From positions 1 through 20,037 of IMG/VR virus record IMGVR_UViG_3300010392_000600: a stretch of 20,037 bases of DNA; one strand, written 5' to 3'. The translations under genes and the position numbers were made by a program. The notes under the pieces were generated by a model, which was not told where the DNA came from, did no database searches, and worked only from the letters and a program-made list of their open reading frames with translations. Shown piece after piece: positions 13,179 through 20,037 of the stretch (position 1 is its first letter; each line of letters begins with the position of its first letter). This DNA is from a virus.

Positions 13179-14926
13179 AAGTATATGGACCTCAAATCCC
13201 CATTGCGGTTTGGGCAGACGTACAGAAATACAGACAAGAGGGTGAAACATTTAACCAGAAGTGTGGTAGGATTGCTGGTGCTTTGTCGGATAGTGAAGAA
13301 CACAGAGATGCGTTTAAAGCCATTCTAAAAGACCAAAGATTTCTACCCGGAGGACGTGTTCAGAGTGCAGTAGGTTCTGTGCGAAGAGTGACAGCGTTCA
13401 ACTGTTTCGTTATTGGTAAGGTTCCCGATAGTCTAGACGGCATTGCAGACTACACTAAGTCAGCAGCTAAGACCATGCAGCTTGGGGGTGGAGTTGGATA
13501 TGACTTCTCTGCTATCAGACCAAAGGGAAGCAGGGTAAAGTCCACTCAGTCTGATGCATCTGGACCCCTGTCGTTCATGCAAGTCTTCGATGCTTGGTGT
13601 AAAACTATTATGTCAGCTGGAATGAGACGTGGTGCTCAAATGGCCACACTCCGTGTTGACCACCCAGATATTATGGAATTTATCACAGCTAAGATGAATA
13701 ACCATAACCTGACCCAGTTTAATCTGTCTGTACTTGTTACAGATAAGTTTATGGAGGCTGTTAAAAATGATGAGGGATTTAATCTTGTTTTTGACGGTCG
13801 TGTGTATTCTACTGTACGTGCTAGAAGCCTCTGGGACAGCATTCTTCGTGCCACCTGGGATTGGGCGGAACCCGGTGTAATCTTCATTGATCGTGTAAAT
13901 GAGATGAATAATCTCTACTACGTCGAAGAGATTACAGCTACCAACCCGTGTGGCGAACAACCTCTGCCACCTAATGGTGCTTGTCTACTCGGATCTGTAA
14001 ATCTTGTTAAATATGTTGAATCTGGTGGCAAGAAAGGCTGGCAACCCTATTTGTTCGATTGGGATCAGTTACATGAAGATCTGCCACACATCGTCAGGGC
14101 TATGGATAACGTCATTGACGAAACCATCTACCCGCTTGAGGAGCAGGCCGTAGAAGCGCGAAGTAAGCGACGTATGGGTCTGGGTATCACAGGTCTCGGT
14201 AATGTCCTTGGTGCCCTTGGCATTGAGTATGGGAGCACACAGGCACAACAATTCGTATCTGATGTAATGCAGTTTATGGCCAATGAGTGTTATCTTGCTT
14301 CGGCCATGTTGGCGAAAGAAAAGTACCCCTTCCCCCTCTTTCTCAAGGAGGAATATCTGGATAGCAAGTTTGTTCAGAAATTGGATAAGGATGTACAACA
14401 AGCCATTGCAGATTATGGTATTAGAAACTCACATCTTATCTCTATTGCCCCAACAGGTACTATCAGCCTTACAGCTAACAACGTAAGCTCTGGCATTGAA
14501 CCTGTGTTTAGTCTTGAGTATGAACGTACTGTACAAACTCCAGACGGACCTCAAATCGAAAAGGTTGAGGATTACGCTTGGAGAGAATGGGGCATCAAGT
14601 GCAAGACAGCAGATCAAGTAACTGTAGAAGAACATGTAGCTATGCTCTGTGCTGCTCAACAGTGGGTTGACAGTGCTTGTTCTAAAACTTGTAACGTCGG
14701 CAGTGAAGTTACTTGGGAACAGTTCAAAGACGTTTATATGCAAGCATACGAAGGTGGTGCAAAAGGTTGTACTACATTCCGTGCAGATGGTAAACGGTTT
14801 GGTATCTTGAATGCCTCTACTTCTGAAGATGTTGTAGTTGAGGAGGATAAACCTTCTGATGAAACTGTCGTAGAGGGTGGTGCCTGTTATATTGATCCAG
14901 AAACAGGTATCAGGAGTTGTGAATAA
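13175..14926 (+). CDS. nrdJ: Class II (adenosylcobalamin-dependent) ribonucleotide reductase
   Basis: A 583-residue reductase that converts ribonucleotides to deoxyribonucleotides using adenosylcobalamin. The thiyl-radical site NPCGEQ is at 257-262 (C259, with N257 and E261). The redox pair is C77 (AFNCFVI) and C270, which is 11 residues after C259, as in the Lactobacillus class II enzyme. The phosphate-binding segment APTGTISL follows near residue 430. The last residues carry two cysteines (GACYIDPETGIRSCE) that would pass electrons to the active site. No R2 subunit or activase gene is nearby, in line with class II. AAAGGAT at 13162-13168 precedes the start. Its presence suggests growth in a host that makes or imports vitamin B12. 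Confidence 0.93.
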   Translation: MKVYGPQIPIAVWADVQKYRQEGETFNQKCGRIAGALSDSEEHRDAFKAILKDQRFLPGGRVQSAVGSVRRVTAFNCFVIGKVPDSLDGIADYTKSAAKTMQLGGGVGYDFSAIRPKGSRVKSTQSDASGPLSFMQVFDAWCKTIMSAGMRRGAQMATLRVDHPDIMEFITAKMNNHNLTQFNLSVLVTDKFMEAVKNDEGFNLVFDGRVYSTVRARSLWDSILRATWDWAEPGVIFIDRVNEMNNLYYVEEITATNPCGEQPLPPNGACLLGSVNLVKYVESGGKKGWQPYLFDWDQLHEDLPHIVRAMDNVIDETIYPLEEQAVEARSKRRMGLGITGLGNVLGALGIEYGSTQAQQFVSDVMQFMANECYLASAMLAKEKYPFPLFLKEEYLDSKFVQKLDKDVQQAIADYGIRNSHLISIAPTGTISLTANNVSSGIEPVFSLEYERTVQTPDGPQIEKVEDYAWREWGIKCKTADQVTVEEHVAMLCAAQQWVDSACSKTCNVGSEVTWEQFKDVYMQAYEGGAKGCTTFRADGKRFGILNASTSEDVVVEEDKPSDETVVEGGACYIDPETGIRSCE

Positions 14927-15288
14927 TGTGGGCTGCCCTACTCAACTTCTTTGGGTCTGGTATCGTAGGTCAAATTGGGGAACAGCTCAATAGGGCCTAT
15001 GAGTCCAAACTAGAGGCAGAAAACGATAAGGAACGTATAGAGGCAGATAAGCTTATTGCTACATTAACTGCTCAACAAGCTATCCTTGTTGCAGAACAAA
15101 AGCGTTGGCTTACCGCATGGATTAGGCCAGCACTAGCCTTTCCAGTCGTACTATTCGTCTGGAAACTCATCATCTGGGACACAGTTCTTGGATGGGGAGT
15201 AACACCATATCCAGGCGACATGATTGCTTGGTTGGTAACAACTATTGTGGCAGCCTATATGCTGACACGACCTTTCGAAAGGAGGTAA
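14926..15288 (+). CDS. Holin-family protein (GTA-holin-like)
   Basis: A 120-residue protein with an amphipathic N-terminus, a charged coiled-coil-like middle (YESKLEAENDKERIEADKLI) and two hydrophobic segments near 80-100 (PALAFPVVLFVWKLIIW) and 98-115 (MIAWLVTTIVAAYML), ending in basic RPFERR. RWLTAWIRPALA is characteristic of the holin family first named for gene-transfer-agent release. It would form membrane lesions for endolysin release. It overlaps nrdJ as TAATG and is the last plus-strand gene before the terminator, apart from the minus-strand lysis genes, so its timing would follow the replication transcript. Confidence 0.75.
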   Translation: MWAALLNFFGSGIVGQIGEQLNRAYESKLEAENDKERIEADKLIATLTAQQAILVAEQKRWLTAWIRPALAFPVVLFVWKLIIWDTVLGWGVTPYPGDMIAWLVTTIVAAYMLTRPFERR

Positions 15289-15341
15289 CTTTGCTCTCGT
15301 TTAACAAGCTCCAATGAGAGGAGGTGATCCCTATCTCCCTG

Positions 15342-15360
15342 GTATCTAGGGTATAGATAC
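15342..15360 (+). other. Small hairpin preceding the terminator
   Basis: GTATCT (15342-15347) pairs with AGATAC (15355-15360) around a seven-base loop, five bases before the terminator stem. It may help folding or mRNA 3'-end protection; no coding role is apparent. Confidence 0.4.
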
Positions 15361-15364
15361 AAAT

Positions 15365-15404
15365 AACCCCCGCTCCGGCTTTCGCTGGGCGGGGGTTTCT
15401 TTTT
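15365..15404 (+). terminator. Strong intrinsic terminator between convergent blocks
   Basis: AACCCCCGC (15365-15373) pairs with GCGGGGGTT (15389-15397). An inner stem CCGGC/GCTGG (15375-15379/15384-15388) closes a TTTC loop. The run TTTCTTTTT follows on the plus strand. It sits between the last plus-strand gene and the 3' end of the minus-strand tailspike. Read on the minus strand it is followed by TTATTTGT, so it may stop both transcripts, the plus-strand one more efficiently. Confidence 0.93.
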
Positions 15405-15405
15405 G

Positions 15406-17169
15406 TTACGCATTGTCTGAATAAGACACCATACGCCAGTTACTGTTAAAAAATACTAAGTCAATAGTGTCGTGTATTGAGTTGAGTACACGATCAGATC
15501 CACATTGGATATTACCTGTACCATGTTTCACTGTAATCGTCCTACCTCCTGTAGAGGGGAACAGGGTTAGTCTATCCCCAGCAACAGCATTGGTGGTAGA
15601 GATAGTTGTAAGATCATCAGTACCTGCACCACCCTCTGTGTCTATCCTGTGAGCCTCATTTACAGGGGTGATAGACCCTGATGCAATAGTCAAAGTAGCG
15701 ACTGGACCACCTCGTGTCAACCCTCCATTAAACGACACAGAACCAGAGAAGGATACGGTGTCAGAGGACGGATTTACCACTATGTCGTAAACGTCGGTGC
15801 CTTGTTGGTATTTCTGTGTGAAAGAACCTGACAGCTTATAGCTGTACGTGGACGGAACATCTTGAGCAGTGTAGATCTTGTACTCAGTCTGAACTGCTTG
15901 AACTGTGGTGTTCTCGTCAGACATACCAGAGTACATGTCAGATTGAGGTACTGTTTGCCCTGCCCAAGTGTCACCACCAGACTGTTGGAACCCGATAGAA
16001 GCAAGACCACCTATCCCAGTAATTCTCAAGTTGGGGGCACTGCCTTTAGCTGCTGAGTCAGACCAAATACGTAGCTTGGGTTCGACAAGTGTAGCAGCAG
16101 CATTATTAACCCAGTGACCACCATTGACGTGCAAAGACGCAGTGTAGTCGTTAACAACACCGTTATCGAAGTAACAACTATCAAGATGGTTTTCACGACT
16201 GGCGTAGTTAGCCACTAGAACACCGTCAGTGAACGGGTTAGCTGCCCCATCTACAACGTTGCCAGATACAAAGTGTCCTTCAACGAAGTGTACTTGCGGT
16301 GGATCAGCAGCAGCATCGTCAGGGTCATTGCCGAAACGAACACACTCATTACACCAAAGTACGTTAGCGTTATAGCAGTTCCAATCCCCTTCACTAACCT
16401 GAATACCTCTAGCAGTGTAGTTAGCCTGTGTCGTGTACTCAGCGTCACTCTGCTGGTACTCTGAGACCAATGGAGCATACAGAGCAAACGAACCAGCAGA
16501 ACCTCTTACTCTAATGCCGTATCCTTTGAAGTTCCTGACTTCTGGGTAAAAGGCCCTTGACCCGGCTACTCCAAAAAAGTCAAGACAAGCTACAGATTTG
16601 TTGCCGTTCAAGTAACCAAAGTATTGGACAGCCTGAGTGCTTCTAACCTTTAACATAGCTACAGAGGTGGTAAGATCACCACCAGTAGTAGCAGTCCAAG
16701 AAGAACCTCTTAGGTCGAAGTTCATAAAATCAGTAGTGCCACCACCAGAAGCTTTGAACTCAATTTGGTTTTGAATAGTTACTCGTGAATTGTGGAACAG
16801 CCACGTTTGGTAGTCCGCCCCGTTGGCCTGCTGCCAAGTATAAAGAGTATACCAAGCGGCTTGGATTTCGGCTGAAGCCTCTACCCCATCTACTGCACCA
16901 AACTGTTCAGCATGGATAATTCCGTTATGGAGTAGTTTAGCTTGACCAGAGATACCTGTTAGGTCGTGGTAACTGCCTCCATCATCCGTCCCAGTTGCAG
17001 CAGCTACAATCTCGTAGGTTGCCCCTCCTCCGTCTCCCGGATTGAGGTATCCTAAAGTTTCCACTTTATCCCCGACAAGAAGCCTATCCTCAGCTCTCAT
17101 GTCAGAGACTGTATTGAACTTCCATTTCAGACCATCGACAACTGATGGTGTTGGTTTTGTAAGTGTCAT
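15406..17169 (-). CDS. Tailspike/tail fibre protein with pectate-lyase-like beta-helix
   Basis: A 587-residue protein. The N-terminus (FNTVSDMRAEDRLLVGDKVE, LGYLNPGDGGGATYEI) is the short lead-in common to phage beta-helix tailspikes, followed by HAEQFGAVDGVEASAEIQAAW, the start of a pectate-lyase-3-type right-handed helix, then many short strand repeats. The C-terminus (FPSTGGRTITVKHGTGNI and onward to VFFNSNWRMVSYSDNA) is a small beta domain frequent at tailspike ends. It lacks a recognisable virion-binding anchor, so it may attach through the other tailspike. The ATG at 17169 overlaps the stop of a micro-ORF as TGATG. It probably binds or cleaves surface polysaccharide; catalytic residues are not identifiable by eye. 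Confidence 0.85.
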   Translation of the reverse strand: MTLTKPTPSVVDGLKWKFNTVSDMRAEDRLLVGDKVETLGYLNPGDGGGATYEIVAAATGTDDGGSYHDLTGISGQAKLLHNGIIHAEQFGAVDGVEASAEIQAAWYTLYTWQQANGADYQTWLFHNSRVTIQNQIEFKASGGGTTDFMNFDLRGSSWTATTGGDLTTSVAMLKVRSTQAVQYFGYLNGNKSVACLDFFGVAGSRAFYPEVRNFKGYGIRVRGSAGSFALYAPLVSEYQQSDAEYTTQANYTARGIQVSEGDWNCYNANVLWCNECVRFGNDPDDAAADPPQVHFVEGHFVSGNVVDGAANPFTDGVLVANYASRENHLDSCYFDNGVVNDYTASLHVNGGHWVNNAAATLVEPKLRIWSDSAAKGSAPNLRITGIGGLASIGFQQSGGDTWAGQTVPQSDMYSGMSDENTTVQAVQTEYKIYTAQDVPSTYSYKLSGSFTQKYQQGTDVYDIVVNPSSDTVSFSGSVSFNGGLTRGGPVATLTIASGSITPVNEAHRIDTEGGAGTDDLTTISTTNAVAGDRLTLFPSTGGRTITVKHGTGNIQCGSDRVLNSIHDTIDLVFFNSNWRMVSYSDNA

Positions 17170-17216
17170 CAACCACTATTCCCTATTTTATATTTGAACC
17201 GGGCAATGATTATCAT
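17169..17216 (-). CDS. 15-residue coupled micro-ORF between tailspikes
   Basis: A minus-strand frame starting MIIIARFKYKIGNSG. Its ATG overlaps the stop of the 31-residue frame as TAATG, and its TGA overlaps the tailspike ATG as TGATG. It may only serve to hand ribosomes to the tailspike gene. No independent evidence of a functional peptide. Confidence 0.3.
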   Translation of the reverse strand: MIIIARFKYKIGNSG

Positions 17217-17311
17217 TAAACTACCATCCTAGCAGAAAACTTTGTTCGCCCAGAAGTCGCTGTGATGTTCTTTTTCGTTGATTTCCATTTCGTCAGTTCC
17301 TTTATTTCCAT
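17216..17311 (-). CDS. 31-residue coupled micro-ORF between tailspikes
   Basis: A minus-strand frame, basic, starting MEIKELTKWKSTKKN. The ATG overlaps the upstream tailspike stop as TAATG, and its own TAA overlaps the next ATG in the same way. A competing 19-residue frame in another phase (17288 to 17229) has AAAGGA ahead of it, so translation of this gap is uncertain. The 138-base gap otherwise holds no hairpin terminator that I can see. Confidence 0.35.
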   Translation of the reverse strand: MEIKELTKWKSTKKNITATSGRTKFSARMVV

Positions 17312-19596
17312 TAAGTCGGTTGGACCTGCCAGCGGTCAATAGTTATAGTATCTGCTGCATTGCCAAGCGTTCCGTAAATGCTGATATACAGATCACTGGC
17401 GAATGAAATGCTTGTGGTGTCGGCAACATCATCATTCGGACCGCCGACTTCTTTACCATTGACATCCACCACGACAGTCGTCCCAGATGTTCGGTAAATC
17501 TCGCCTGTGATGATAAATCTATTCTCATCGCCAGCCGCTTGGTTAATAACAATATTTGAGATGCCGCCCGCTCCCGTGTTCACCTCATAACGAACCTGTT
17601 TTGTGCCTGCTGTTCCTGAACAAAATCCTACGGCAGAAAACTTGATACGCTGCGATGCTGGCAAGTAGCCTGCCGGAATGATCAGCTGCTTTAGAAGAGT
17701 GATCGTTACCGTTCCCGTAACGCTAGATGGGGCCAGATCGTCAACAGTTGTCTTGAGGCCATAGCAGCGACCCACGCGCGAGTTATTCGCCAGTGTGTTG
17801 TCAAATACGATAGCTTCACCAGCACTAGGTCCGAACATATTATCGTCAGCGATCTGAATGAAATCTCCGTACTCATCGACGCGTATGTGATTTTCCTGCG
17901 TTGGCAATCCCTGGTCGTCGTAGAATTGGCATCCACTGATAGAAATGTATTCCGGGTCAACACTCGTGCCGCCAATGTGGATGCCTCCATTGCCGGTTAT
18001 TCCGCCAGGCGTGATTGTCCCATCTTGCCCGTTGTTACGCAGGACGCACCCCTGAATCGTCGCACGCAGCAATGCTTGTCCCAGTAGGATGCCTGCCGCT
18101 CCATTTTCCTCCGAAACACATCCTTGAAAAATAAGGTCGTCTATTTCGCCAAGGTTTCGCCAGCCGTCTCCGTCATTGCCCCTCGCCTCACATGCGACAA
18201 AGGTTGCGTGCTTGGCAGTGCTTGCCGAAAACCCCGTTTCGAAACCACTGCCACCATTACCTTGTCCGTTGTTGTACGAAATGCAGCCAATGTGGCGCCC
18301 ACCTGACTTGAACCCGTTAAGGTCATTCCCTGTTGCATGGCAAGAGACCCATTTCAGGCTATCGTGACCGCCAACGAATCCAGTGCCGCCAGCACCACCT
18401 GCAGCTTGGTGCGCAGCAGATCCGCAGTTTTCAGCTCGGCAATCAACGAAAGTGCTATCCCTGCCGCATTCGTTTGCCTCCACGCCGCCATTAGACAAGA
18501 ACAGACCGTGGTCTACTGCGTTTCGTATAAGCACATTCTCGCCGCGCAATCTGTGACATGCGCCAAGGAAATAAACGGCACGGGCGTTGTTGCTGCTACC
18601 TACAGTTTGGTTCGCCTGATTTCCGTCTACAATGATGTCGCGCAATGTAACGTCTGTAATGTCGGTTCCCGCCATAACGTTTCCGTTTGTGGCATCCAAC
18701 ATCTTGATTACGGGTCTAGAAGATGGGCCACCAGAGATTGCAAGGCCGGTGTGCATGGTAAGGCCAGAGTGCGCGTAAGTCCGCCCCTCACGCAGATTGA
18801 TTGTATCTCCGAACGCCTGCTGGTACGCCAGCGCCTGGGTCCAAGCTGATGAGTCATCACTCCCATCTCCGGATGCCCCAAAGTGCTCTAGGTAAACATC
18901 ACCAAACGGCAGCCATCCAAGCATATCGCTGATCGCGGTCGCACCTGCTGATTTAATGTAAGATACAGTGCCATCAGATACTACATTGCCGTCATCCCAC
19001 TTCTTACCTGCCACAATATCGGACACAAAATCAGTACGAGAAGTATAATGAGATTGGTCAAGCTTAGCTTGTACGTCTTCCCCATCAGAGGTGGATACTC
19101 CATTAGCACTAGGAGTGCCAGTAGAAGTAGACTCTTGGATGTTGATCTCTACATTATCTACACCCTTTGGTGGGGCCGTTGTAAAAGAAAGGGAGGTACC
19201 AGATACTGTGTAAGTGTCTTTTTGTTGGTAAATACCATCAATGTACACTTGAGTATTGGCCCTACTTACAGGGTCTTTGGTGAGAACGAAAGTTAGTGTA
19301 GAGCCATCACCAGAAAATCTATTAGTAGTATTAAATACAGTGCCAGGCCCCACTCCAGCTAAGATATCTGAAATGTCTACTCCCTGTACAGTGAGGTTTC
19401 TTTGAACATCTACATCTCTAGCATTGAGAATATCATTAGAGTTCATATCGAGGTCAGAAAGCATTTGATTGGGCGTTGAACCGTCTCTGGACAAGGTGTT
19501 ATCAAATGCCGAACCAATCTCATCCCAATTATTATTAATAGTCGTCCCTGAGTTTAGGATATTAGTTATATCAGTTAAGTTAGGTCTCTTTGCCAT
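17311..19596 (-). CDS. Large tailspike with conserved anchor and foreign beta-helix body
   Basis: A 761-residue protein. Residues 1-160 form the phage-typical N-terminal part that should attach to the virion (MAKRPNLTDITNILNSG, NNNWDEIGSAFDNTLSRDG) plus a T7-fibre-like strand domain (VYIDGIYQQKDTYTVSG, LSFTTAPPKGVDNVEI). From about 235 a pectate-lyase-3 opening (LEHFGASGDGSDDSSAWTQA) leads into a long right-handed beta-helix, and the last 120 residues look like a separate beta-sandwich. The ATG at 19596 has GGGGAGAAAG upstream; an in-frame start at 19641 would extend into the holin gene. Base composition rises sharply beyond roughly residue 195-230, so the receptor-binding part appears acquired. 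It probably recognises or degrades host capsule or O-antigen. Confidence 0.88.
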   Translation of the reverse strand: MAKRPNLTDITNILNSGTTINNNWDEIGSAFDNTLSRDGSTPNQMLSDLDMNSNDILNARDVDVQRNLTVQGVDISDILAGVGPGTVFNTTNRFSGDGSTLTFVLTKDPVSRANTQVYIDGIYQQKDTYTVSGTSLSFTTAPPKGVDNVEINIQESTSTGTPSANGVSTSDGEDVQAKLDQSHYTSRTDFVSDIVAGKKWDDGNVVSDGTVSYIKSAGATAISDMLGWLPFGDVYLEHFGASGDGSDDSSAWTQALAYQQAFGDTINLREGRTYAHSGLTMHTGLAISGGPSSRPVIKMLDATNGNVMAGTDITDVTLRDIIVDGNQANQTVGSSNNARAVYFLGACHRLRGENVLIRNAVDHGLFLSNGGVEANECGRDSTFVDCRAENCGSAAHQAAGGAGGTGFVGGHDSLKWVSCHATGNDLNGFKSGGRHIGCISYNNGQGNGGSGFETGFSASTAKHATFVACEARGNDGDGWRNLGEIDDLIFQGCVSEENGAAGILLGQALLRATIQGCVLRNNGQDGTITPGGITGNGGIHIGGTSVDPEYISISGCQFYDDQGLPTQENHIRVDEYGDFIQIADDNMFGPSAGEAIVFDNTLANNSRVGRCYGLKTTVDDLAPSSVTGTVTITLLKQLIIPAGYLPASQRIKFSAVGFCSGTAGTKQVRYEVNTGAGGISNIVINQAAGDENRFIITGEIYRTSGTTVVVDVNGKEVGGPNDDVADTTSISFASDLYISIYGTLGNAADTITIDRWQVQPT

Positions 19597-19771
19597 TTTT
19601 ATTCTTTCTCCCCAGAATACGCTGTACAGTATCTGTCTCATAGATCCTTAGAGCTGTCCAAATAATAGTTAGAGCTACAGCAACAAGGGGTAGACTGTCC
19701 GTAAGGAATGCCGCAACCCCAGTGGTAGAGGCTACGACATCCACGACATGTTTCTCGTCAGGGCTAATCAT
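19580..19771 (-). CDS. Small class II holin-like membrane protein
   Basis: Sixty-three residues: an acidic head (MISPDEKHVVDVV), a hydrophobic segment around 15-41 (ASTTGVAAFLTDSLPLVAVA, LTIIWTALRIYE) that can form one or two helices, and a basic tail (GRKNKNGKET). This size and pattern fit the small holins of T7-like podoviruses. GGTGAGAG precedes the ATG at 19771, which overlaps the upstream stop as ATGA. It overlaps the tailspike start by 17 bases. It probably makes the inner-membrane lesion, working with the protein encoded upstream. Confidence 0.72.
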   Translation of the reverse strand: MISPDEKHVVDVVASTTGVAAFLTDSLPLVAVALTIIWTALRIYETDTVQRILGRKNKNGKET

Positions 19772-20037
19772 CTCTCACCTTTGTTCCTTGCTTGTACCCT
19801 ATTATACACAACATAGGCACCAAAGGCCACCAAAGCCACGGAAAGGCCCACCAGTACATAACCTTGAAGTTCAGGGGCTAGTGTAGCCACAGAACCAACA
19901 AGGCCCGTAGCACCCGCTACCATGCCCCCTGCGCCACTAAGGATTTCCTTGGACTGGTTCAGGGGTTTTAGTATGCCGTTTGTATCATTTTCTGCGAGAA
20001 AATTTCTGGAGGGTTGTCCGTCAACAGGGTTTAGAAA
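19768..20037 (-). CDS. C-terminal part of a membrane-anchored protein, possibly endolysin (5' truncated)
   Basis: The minus-strand frame is open from the window edge to a TGA at 19768-19770, giving 89 residues of a longer protein. It has a polar linker (FLAENDTNGILKPLNQSK), an alanine/glycine-rich hydrophobic stretch (GAGGMVAGATGLVGSVAT), then a clear transmembrane helix (YVLVGLSVALVAFGAYVVY) and a basic end (NRVQARNKGER). A C-terminal membrane helix of this type is found in some phage muramidase-like endolysins, and the neighbouring holin supports that. The catalytic part lies outside the window, so the lysin assignment is an inference. Confidence 0.6.
   Translation of the reverse strand, partial: FLNPVDGQPSRNFLAENDTNGILKPLNQSKEILSGAGGMVAGATGLVGSVATLAPELQGYVLVGLSVALVAFGAYVVYNRVQARNKGER

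Noticed and set aside
18337-18849. A 170-codon open frame on the plus strand opposite the large tailspike
   Set aside because: It lies wholly antisense to a clear coding gene in the GC-richer segment, has no SD, no operon context and a composition typical of an antisense shadow.
1-20037. CRISPR arrays, insertion sequences, integrase or attachment sites
   Set aside because: I saw no regularly spaced repeats, transposase or recombinase motifs, or paired terminal repeats in the window.

Overview
The window is part of a lytic-type, podovirus-like bacteriophage genome. Genes are tightly packed and co-directional, mostly joined by ATGA or TAATG stop/start overlaps, and nearly all have purine-rich Shine-Dalgarno (SD) sites, so the host is a bacterium. 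The set of a T7-type primase-helicase, an A-family DNA polymerase, an ssDNA-binding protein, a FEN-type 5'-3' exonuclease, a B12-dependent ribonucleotide reductase and beta-helix tailspikes resembles the marine podoviruses around the cobaviruses/Zobellviridae. That placement is an inference from gene content only; no search was run.

Plus strand, 1 to about 15300. A 5'-truncated gene is followed by a peptide-ligase pair (amidoligase and ATP-grasp). A sigma70-like promoter (about 1934-1961) then precedes the replication block: primase-helicase, an ECF-like sigma factor, a 24-residue membrane peptide, and DNA polymerase split by a 659-nt group I intron. The intron carries an endonuclease VII-like HNH gene. 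Next come a free-standing HNH endonuclease, an SSB-like acidic-tailed protein, a compact structured RNA element (7889-8005), a small beta-rich protein, a metallophosphoesterase, small unknowns, the FEN exonuclease, a two-TM protein, a third HNH protein and a dATP/dGTP diphosphohydrolase-family protein. A 28-residue membrane peptide, a DEDD 3'-5' exonuclease, an HNH-AP2 endonuclease whose C-terminus duplicates that of the exonuclease, MazG, a 47-residue protein, NrdJ and a holin-family protein complete the strand, which ends at a strong hairpin terminator (15365-15400).

Minus strand, 20037 down to 15406. This convergent late block reads: the C-terminal end of a membrane-anchored protein (possibly the endolysin), a small class II holin-like protein, a 761-residue tailspike with a phage-typical N-terminus and a compositionally foreign body, two micro-ORFs chained by stop/start overlaps, and a second tailspike without a recognisable virion anchor.

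The plus-strand genes fit together as replication (primase-helicase, polymerase, SSB, exonucleases) fed by nucleotide metabolism (NrdJ, MazG, the dATP/dGTP hydrolase-family protein) and heavily colonised by homing endonucleases. The minus-strand genes make lysis and host-recognition proteins. The least explained items are the structured RNA at 7889-8005, the duplicated exonuclease tail carried by a homing endonuclease, and several SD-driven or overlap-coupled micro-ORFs.
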